From Gemmatimonadota bacterium (GTDB taxonomy: Bacteria > Gemmatimonadota > Gemmatimonadetes > Longimicrobiales > Gaopeijiaceae): DNA of 64,000 nt. Of the stretch, positions 60,858 through 64,000 are shown piece by piece (positions within the stretch are counted from its first letter, which is position 1; every line of letters begins with the position of its first letter). Both the position numbers and the translations under genes were made by a program. The notes under the pieces are model-generated. The model worked only from the letters and a program-made list of their open reading frames with translations. It did no database searches and was not told the origin of the DNA. The stretch spans positions 461 through 64,460 of the forward strand of contig JAPPGF010000012.1 in the NCBI GenBank assembly GCA_028875075.1. The letters are read 5' to 3'.

Positions 60858-62309
60858 TCAGACGGCCCACTCGGAGAGAGCGGCCGACAAGCGGGCGAGG
60901 ACCTCCTCACGCCCGATGGCAGCGAGGACCTGACCCAGGTCGGGGCCGCTGGACGTAGCGGTGAGGGCCTGCCGCACGGGATGAAATAGCCGAGGCCCGG
61001 TCGCGCCCACCTGTGTTCCCGCAGTCCGTACCGCTCGTCCGAGTCGGGCCGCCTCCCAAGTCGATTCGGCGGCGAGGCCCGTGCGGACAGCCTCCAGCAG
61101 GGAACGGGCCAGCGGATCCTTCCTGAGCTCCCCGTGTGCGACATCGAGTGCGGCCGCCCGAGGATGAATCAGGTGCAGGTGCTCGCCTATGTCGCCGAAC
61201 GTCTGCAGCCGTGAGCGAAGTGCGGCTACGGTCGCCGCGGCGCGTTCCCCCGGAAGATCGCTCTCCGCGAGCCAGGGGCGTACGGCGGCGACCAGCTCGT
61301 GGAGACCCATACCAGCGATGTGCTGGCCCGACATCCAGAGTAGTTTGCCGGGGTCGAACATAGTATCGGCGCTGCCCACGCGGTCGAGCGACGTGCGCTC
61401 AATAAGCTCCTCCAGGTTGAGGACTTCGCGGCCGTCGGAGGAGGACCATCCGAGCAGTGACAAGTAGTTGACGATCGCAACTGGATGGTAGCCTCTCTTG
61501 CGCAAGCCCGTGAGCGAATCCGAGCGGTGGCGCTTCGAGAGCGGCTGGCCATCGCGCCCGAGCACTGTGGGAAGGTGGGCGAAGACGGGAGGCGGGCCAC
61601 CGAGGGCGTCGAAGAGAATGGCCTGCTTGTGAGTGTTCGAGAGGTGGCCGGCGCCACGGATCACGTGCGTGATCTCCATCGCCATGTCGTCGACGACGAC
61701 CGCGAGATTGTACGTGGCACGGCCGTCGGCGCGCAGCAGCACGAAGTCGTCCAGATCGTTCATCGGAAACGTCACGGACCCCCGCAACGCGTCCACCACC
61801 GTCACGGAGTCCACCTCGGGAAGGCGGAGGCGGACCACCGAGGTCCGGCCACAGGACTCGAGCTCGCGCTGCCGGTCGGCGGACAGCTCTCGGCAGGTCC
61901 CGGGATAACGTTGTGCGGCGTTGCTTCCGCGCCTTCTACGAGCGGACGCGACCCCACTCGATAGAGTGCCGAGGGCCTCGGGTGTGCACCAGCAACGGTA
62001 GGCGCGGCCGCTGGCCAACAGCCCTTCGACGGCAGCGCCGTGCACGGCTCCGCGCTCGCTCTGCCGGTAGGGCCCGCAGGGCCCGCCGATATCGGGGCCC
62101 TCGTCCCAGTCGAGGCCCAGCCAGCGCAGGTCGGCCAAGATCGCCGCTTCGGATCCGGCGACCGCGCGCTCCAAGTCGGTGTCTTCGATCCGGACGATGA
62201 AGCATCCGCCGTGGTGGCGCGCCAACAGCCAATTGAAGGCGGCGATCCGTGCGTTCCCAAGGTGCAGGCGTCCCGTCGGGCTCGGGGCAAAACGGACGCG
62301 CACGCTCAC
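60858..62309 (-). CDS. gltX: Glutamyl-tRNA synthetase
   Basis: VRVRFAPSPTGRLHLGNARIAAFNWLLAR; FIVRIEDTD; PLSKRHRSDSL. Confidence 0.95.
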   Translation of the reverse strand: MSVRVRFAPSPTGRLHLGNARIAAFNWLLARHHGGCFIVRIEDTDLERAVAGSEAAILADLRWLGLDWDEGPDIGGPCGPYRQSERGAVHGAAVEGLLASGRAYRCWCTPEALGTLSSGVASARRRRGSNAAQRYPGTCRELSADRQRELESCGRTSVVRLRLPEVDSVTVVDALRGSVTFPMNDLDDFVLLRADGRATYNLAVVVDDMAMEITHVIRGAGHLSNTHKQAILFDALGGPPPVFAHLPTVLGRDGQPLSKRHRSDSLTGLRKRGYHPVAIVNYLSLLGWSSSDGREVLNLEELIERTSLDRVGSADTMFDPGKLLWMSGQHIAGMGLHELVAAVRPWLAESDLPGERAAATVAALRSRLQTFGDIGEHLHLIHPRAAALDVAHGELRKDPLARSLLEAVRTGLAAESTWEAARLGRAVRTAGTQVGATGPRLFHPVRQALTATSSGPDLGQVLAAIGREEVLARLSAALSEWAV

Positions 62310-62310
62310 G

Positions 62311-64000
62311 TCAACGCCCCAGATAGGTGAGGATGCGGCGCGCGAGCACGTGTGACAAGCCGGGCACGCGTGCGATTTCGTCTTCACTCGCCTCGCGGAT
62401 TCCTTTCAGTGAACCGAAGCGCGCGAGAAGCGCCTGTTGGCGGTTCGGCCCGATCCCCGGTACGTCGCCGATAGCGCTTCTGATCGTGCGTCGGCCCCGC
62501 AGCTTCCGGTTGTAACGGATGGCGAAGCGGTGCGCCTCGTTCCGCACGCGCTGCAACAGCTGCAGGGCTCGGTCACGGCGGTCGAGCAGAACCGGCTCCA
62601 CCACACCCGGCACGAACACCTCCTCCTCTCGCTTGGCGAGCGCAGCGATGGCCACGTCTTCGACGCCGAGATCGGCCAATGCCTTCCGTGCGGCCGACAG
62701 CTGGCCCTTGCCCCCGTCGACTAACGCGAGATCGGGAAGCGGCCCGCCCTTCTCCAGGCGGCGCCCGAACCAACGCCCGATGGCTTCGCTCATGCTGCGG
62801 AAGTCGTCGTTTCCCCATTCGCCGCGGATCCGCATGTGCCTGTACTGTGCCCGACGCGGTTCGGCGTTCTCGAACACGACGGCGCTAGCGACCGTCGCGG
62901 CGCCTTGGAAGTGCGATACGTCGAAGCAGACGATCAAGCGCGGCACGACCTTGAGGTCCAGCCGGTCCCGCAGCTCGTAGAGTGCCTCGTCCGCGCGTTC
63001 GGCGTCGGAAAGCGCGGCGACCCGGTCTTCCAGCGCGTGCCGGGCATTCTGGTTCGCGAGCTCGACCAGACGACGTTTCTCCCCGCGCAACGGTACGTGC
63101 GTGCGTACGCGGCGGCCCGCCTTGCCGGACAGCACATTGCCCAACAGGGCGCGGTCTTCGAAGTCGGACGGCAGCAGGATCTCGTGCGCCAGCTCCTGCA
63201 CGGCCTGCTCCCCACGGCCGAGATAGTAGCGCGCGGCGAAGCTGGCGAGGAGCGTCGCGTCCGACTCGCCCCCGAGGTCATGGAAGCGCATGGTGTCGCG
63301 ACCGAGGAGGCGGCCCCTGCGGACCTTCAGTGCCACCGCAGCCGCGGTCGCGCCGTCGCGTGCGAGGCCGATCACGTCGTGATCTCCGCCCCCCACGCGC
63401 TGGACGCGCTGCTCGTAGGCGAGTCCTTCCAGCCCGGCGATCACGTCGCGGAGGCGGGCGGCGCGCTCGAAGTCGAGCTGCGCGGAGGCCTCCCGCATGC
63501 GCCCCTCGACCTCTCGGCGTACGTCCTCCACGTTTCCCTCAAGGACGCGCAGGATCTCATCGATCATGCCTCGGTAGGCGTCCTGCGTTTGCAGCCCCAC
63601 GCACGGCGCCTGGCAACAGCCGATGTGGTGGTCGAGGCACGGCCGGCTGGGGGCCTCGTCCGGCAGGTCGTAGCGACAGGAGCGCACGCTATAGAGCCGT
63701 TTCACGACGTCCAGCGCCCGCCGCATGTTGCTGACCGAAGGATACGGCCCGAAATAGCGGGCACCGTCGTTCACCACCCGGCGGGTCACCCACGCGCGCG
63801 GGAAACATTCTTGCACCGTGACCTTGATGTACGGATATCGCTTGTCGTCCCTCAACTGGACGTTGAAGCGCGGACGGTACTCCTTGATCAGGTTGGCCTC
63901 GAGGATCAGCGCCTCGGCCTCGGTACCGACCACTATCGTCTCGATCGACCCCACCCGACGCACCAGCTCCTCGGTCTTCACGCCGCCCACTTCACGGCGG
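62311..64000 (-). CDS. uvrC: Excinuclease ABC subunit C, N-terminus truncated by the window edge
   Basis: LILEANLIKEYRPRFNVQLRDDKRYPYIKVT; GPYPS; CLDHHIGCCQAPCVG; CFDVSHFQGAATVAS; LVDGGKGQLSAA; VPGIGPNRQQALL. Confidence 0.97.
   Translation of the reverse strand, partial: RREVGGVKTEELVRRVGSIETIVVGTEAEALILEANLIKEYRPRFNVQLRDDKRYPYIKVTVQECFPRAWVTRRVVNDGARYFGPYPSVSNMRRALDVVKRLYSVRSCRYDLPDEAPSRPCLDHHIGCCQAPCVGLQTQDAYRGMIDEILRVLEGNVEDVRREVEGRMREASAQLDFERAARLRDVIAGLEGLAYEQRVQRVGGGDHDVIGLARDGATAAAVALKVRRGRLLGRDTMRFHDLGGESDATLLASFAARYYLGRGEQAVQELAHEILLPSDFEDRALLGNVLSGKAGRRVRTHVPLRGEKRRLVELANQNARHALEDRVAALSDAERADEALYELRDRLDLKVVPRLIVCFDVSHFQGAATVASAVVFENAEPRRAQYRHMRIRGEWGNDDFRSMSEAIGRWFGRRLEKGGPLPDLALVDGGKGQLSAARKALADLGVEDVAIAALAKREEEVFVPGVVEPVLLDRRDRALQLLQRVRNEAHRFAIRYNRKLRGRRTIRSAIGDVPGIGPNRQQALLARFGSLKGIREASEDEIARVPGLSHVLARRILTYLGR

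Overview
This 64 kb window is a high-GC bacterial chromosome segment. The gene content suggests Gemmatimonadota or a relative, but that placement is inference. It opens with the 5' end of a 16S rRNA gene on the minus strand, with tRNA-His(GTG) and tRNA-Arg(TCT) upstream of it. Most of the rest is ordinary core-genome content: DusB, RecO, MetK, a riboflavin operon with nusB, PurM, ArgS, RpsA, Cmk, AroA, TyrA, RNase Z, UppP, GltX and UvrC (UvrC is cut by the window edge). There is also a full mannose-family PTS with HPr and HPr kinase, and a SoxCD-like pair. No CRISPR array, prophage or IS element is recognisable. The less ordinary signals are: (1) an NCS2 purine/uracil-type permease with a C-terminal degenerate RsbW-like domain, with a lone STAS anti-sigma-antagonist gene nearby (57.7-60.5 kb); (2) a fossil acyl-CoA carboxylase operon (36.46-37.32 kb) in which a carboxyltransferase N-terminus, a biotin-carboxylase C-terminus and a biotin-carrier domain have been deleted together, with two in-frame TAG codons at expected Gln positions; (3) several other decayed genes (VOC protein, LivJ-type binding protein, a frameshifted unknown gene); (4) a translationally coupled run of secreted beta-propeller proteins (7.6-13.0 kb); (5) a few strong intergenic hairpins. 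All calls come from reading the sequence and the supplied ORFs. No database search was run.
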